Shown here in pieces: positions 5,444 through 6,664 of a stretch of DNA of 6,664 nt (positions within the stretch are counted from its first letter, which is position 1; each line of letters opens with the position of its first letter). A program made the position numbers and the translations under genes. The notes under the pieces are model-generated. The model worked only from the letters and a program-made list of their open reading frames with translations. It did not search any database and had not been told where the DNA came from. This DNA comes from Christensenella sp. UBA7868 (lineage in GTDB: Bacteria > Bacillota > Clostridia > Christensenellales > UBA1242). The DNA lies in NCBI GenBank assembly GCA_002501285.1, contig DLSG01000104.1, positions 787-7,450 of the forward strand, given 5' to 3'.

Positions 5444-6518
5444 AGTCAAAATAATATTTTTTAATTGATTTTAACAAACACAAAAGTTTGTCACGATATT
5501 GTAAATATTCACTTTTTAAAGCATATTCGTTAGGCTTGTGTGCAAGAGATAAATCTCCAACTCCAAAGATAACTGCATCACCAGAATAAGATGTATAATA
5601 TCCTGCTTCACAACCACCACTAAATAAATTTGTTTTTATATCTAATTCTTTTGCAATAGTTAAAATTTTATTATTATCTAACATATTGTATGCTGGAATA
5701 GCAAGTTCTTTACTAATTTCAATAGATATTCCAGCATATTCTTGTTTTAGCATTGATAAATAGTTTTCTACCTCGCTTATAAACTTATCAATATCTTCTT
5801 GTGAAGTTGACCTTATATCAAAAGAAAGTTCTGCATAATCAGGCACTTTATTTACAACTTCTCCGCCTTTTACAACTCCGCAATTAGATGTCAATTTATA
5901 TTTTTTTTGAATTGTTTCTATATAACTTATTAGTTTTGCCATAGCACAAATTGCGTTTACCCCTTCATTAATTCTACTGCTGTGGCAAGCAACTCCAAAA
6001 AATTTAACCCGATATTCATAGCAAGCATTACTGCACAAATTAAATTCGCTTTTTGTAGGTTCTCCAAGCACCGTAAATTTAGGTTTTATATTTAACTTTT
6101 TAAAAGCGTCAACCAAAATGTCAACAGATTTAAGTTTTGTTTCTTCATCGGTTGTTAAAGCAAAAACGATTGGTATATTTAACTCTTTAAGGTCTTTTAT
6201 TTTATCTAAAACCACAGCGGTAAAACTTTTCATGTCTATGCTTCCAAGTCCATAGCATTTTCCGTCAATTTCAGTTAGCAAAAATGGGTCTGTTTTATAT
6301 AAAGTAGTGTTTGCACTAACAGTATCTATGTGCCCTGCCAAAACAATAGGAGTTATATCTTTTAATTTTGTGTTAATCCCCACAATTAAAACTTTTGTTG
6401 TTTCTCCAAAAGTCATTATTTCTTCAACTTTATCATTCAATTCTTTCTTTAAATAATCTATAATTTCGTTACAATTTTCATCAGATTTAATTGCAACCAA
6501 CTTTTTTAAATTTTCCAT
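5442..6518 (-). CDS. M20-family metallopeptidase/deacylase, ArgE (acetylornithine deacetylase)-like
   Basis: The 358-residue protein has the complete M20 active-site series. AGHIDTV (61-67) gives metal ligand H63 and supporting D65; GLGSIDMKS (90-98) gives bridging D95; TTDEET (122-127) gives catalytic E125 and ligand E126; LGEPT (151-155) gives E153; and AHKPNEY (326-332) gives H327. The dimerisation domain lies roughly between 165 and 285, with conserved H179 in ACHSS. Length and the GVGDLSLAHKPNEY ending resemble ArgE, which removes acetyl from N2-acetylornithine in arginine synthesis. DapE-like or peptidase substrates remain possible, and no arginine genes are nearby. It should be a cytosolic two-zinc enzyme; no signal peptide is seen. 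AAGGAGA (6527-6533) lies 8 nt before the ATG. It ends in TGA. The lysine and asparagine richness matches the neighbouring chromosomal genes. Confidence 0.92.
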   Translation of the reverse strand: MENLKKLVAIKSDENCNEIIDYLKKELNDKVEEIMTFGETTKVLIVGINTKLKDITPIVLAGHIDTVSANTTLYKTDPFLLTEIDGKCYGLGSIDMKSFTAVVLDKIKDLKELNIPIVFALTTDEETKLKSVDILVDAFKKLNIKPKFTVLGEPTKSEFNLCSNACYEYRVKFFGVACHSSRINEGVNAICAMAKLISYIETIQKKYKLTSNCGVVKGGEVVNKVPDYAELSFDIRSTSQEDIDKFISEVENYLSMLKQEYAGISIEISKELAIPAYNMLDNNKILTIAKELDIKTNLFSGGCEAGYYTSYSGDAVIFGVGDLSLAHKPNEYALKSEYLQYRDKLLCLLKSIKKYYFD

Positions 6519-6538
6519 ATTAATTATCTCCTTATATT

Positions 6539-6581
6539 AAAAAGCCCGTTGAATTTTGATTAACAAAACATATCAACGGGC
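6539..6581 (-). terminator. Intrinsic terminator just upstream of the M20 gene
   Basis: GCCCGTTGA and TCAACGGGC (6573-6581 and 6544-6552) form a perfect 9-bp GC-containing stem, followed on the minus strand by five Ts (6539-6543). The loop can fold further as TTTTG/CAAAA. It most likely ends a leftward gene beyond the right edge. Because it sits only 6 nt before the M20 ribosome binding site, it could also act as an attenuator for that gene. Confidence 0.8.
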
Positions 6582-6587
6582 ATTATA
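6582..6587 (-). promoter_or_regulatory. Candidate -10 box for the M20 gene
   Basis: A perfect TATAAT on the minus strand abuts the terminator stem. No good -35 lies 16-18 bp upstream (best about 3 of 6 matches). Transcription from here would start near 6575, inside the 5' arm of the hairpin, so these transcripts would lose most of that arm and escape termination. Confidence 0.4.
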
Positions 6588-6610
6588 TATGAAAATTTAA
6601 TTAATTCCAT

Positions 6611-6654
6611 TTATATGTTTTGTGACGCCAAAAAGTCATTCACAAAACATATAA
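6611..6654. repeat. Perfect 15-bp inverted repeat with 14-nt loop
   Basis: TTATATGTTTTGTGA (6611-6625) and TCACAAAACATATAA (6640-6654) are exact reverse complements. The 11-mer ACAAAACATAT in the right arm recurs directly at 6563-6573, inside the loop side of the neighbouring terminator. No T-run follows on either strand within the window, so this is not a typical terminator. It could be an operator, an RNA structure, or the 3' end of an upstream transcript. No gene is seen from 6519 to the right edge. Confidence 0.65.
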
Positions 6655-6664
6655 CGTTTTATGA

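Noticed and set aside
5409..5444. TGA read as tryptophan (Mollicutes code 4), extending the M20 protein
   Set aside because: The M20 family ending fits before this TGA, an extension would add only 11 residues, and Trp is encoded by TGG in the neighbouring genes. A single TGA does not support recoding.
6615..6664. Plus-strand gene starting at the ATG at 6615 and running off the right edge
   Set aside because: There is no ribosome binding site, and the ATG lies within the arm of the perfect inverted repeat. About 16 codons are too few to support coding.

Overview
The window is very AT-rich and every supported gene lies on the minus strand. TAA, TAG and TGA all appear as stops and tryptophan is encoded by TGG, so the standard bacterial code fits. 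AT richness, strong AAGGAGG-type ribosome binding sites and SigA-type promoters (one with a perfect TTGACA-17-TATAAT) suggest a low-GC Firmicutes or Mollicutes-related bacterium, possibly an uncultured gut lineage. No rRNA, tRNA or CRISPR array was seen.

Right part (about 3280-6664) looks like ordinary chromosome. From right to left, in the direction of transcription, it holds: a hairpin-rich segment with a terminator from a gene beyond the edge; an ArgE-like M20 metallopeptidase/deacylase; an unrecognised 223-residue protein behind a consensus promoter and followed by a terminator; a Nudix hydrolase with an altered Nudix box and its own terminator; and the promoter and first 155-165 codons of recN.

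Left part (1 to about 3280) is a phage replication/recombination module. In order of transcription it holds: a Gp157-family protein; a Sak4-like P-loop recombinase/annealing ATPase; a DUF669 protein with an SSB-like acidic tip; a CHC2 zinc-finger primase-type protein; and a DUF927 P-loop ATPase cut by the left edge. Genes are packed with 2-13 bp gaps or overlaps, as in one operon.

The central observation is the junction. A single open frame (2799-3746) starts as a normal RecN N-terminus with Walker A and the HGQ motif, then passes in frame near residues 157-165 into an almost complete Gp157 protein. Either a prophage or remnant has recombined into recN, putting its replication operon behind the recN promoter, or the contig is an assembly chimera joined at a short AT-rich match. 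The C-terminal half of recN is not in the window. The recN promoter lies so close to the ATG that the mRNA would be leaderless. The next gene, sak4-like, has an ideal ribosome binding site and ATG, but that ATG is one base out of frame with the intact ATPase body. Two unusual events within about 500 bp make this segment the part to verify first.
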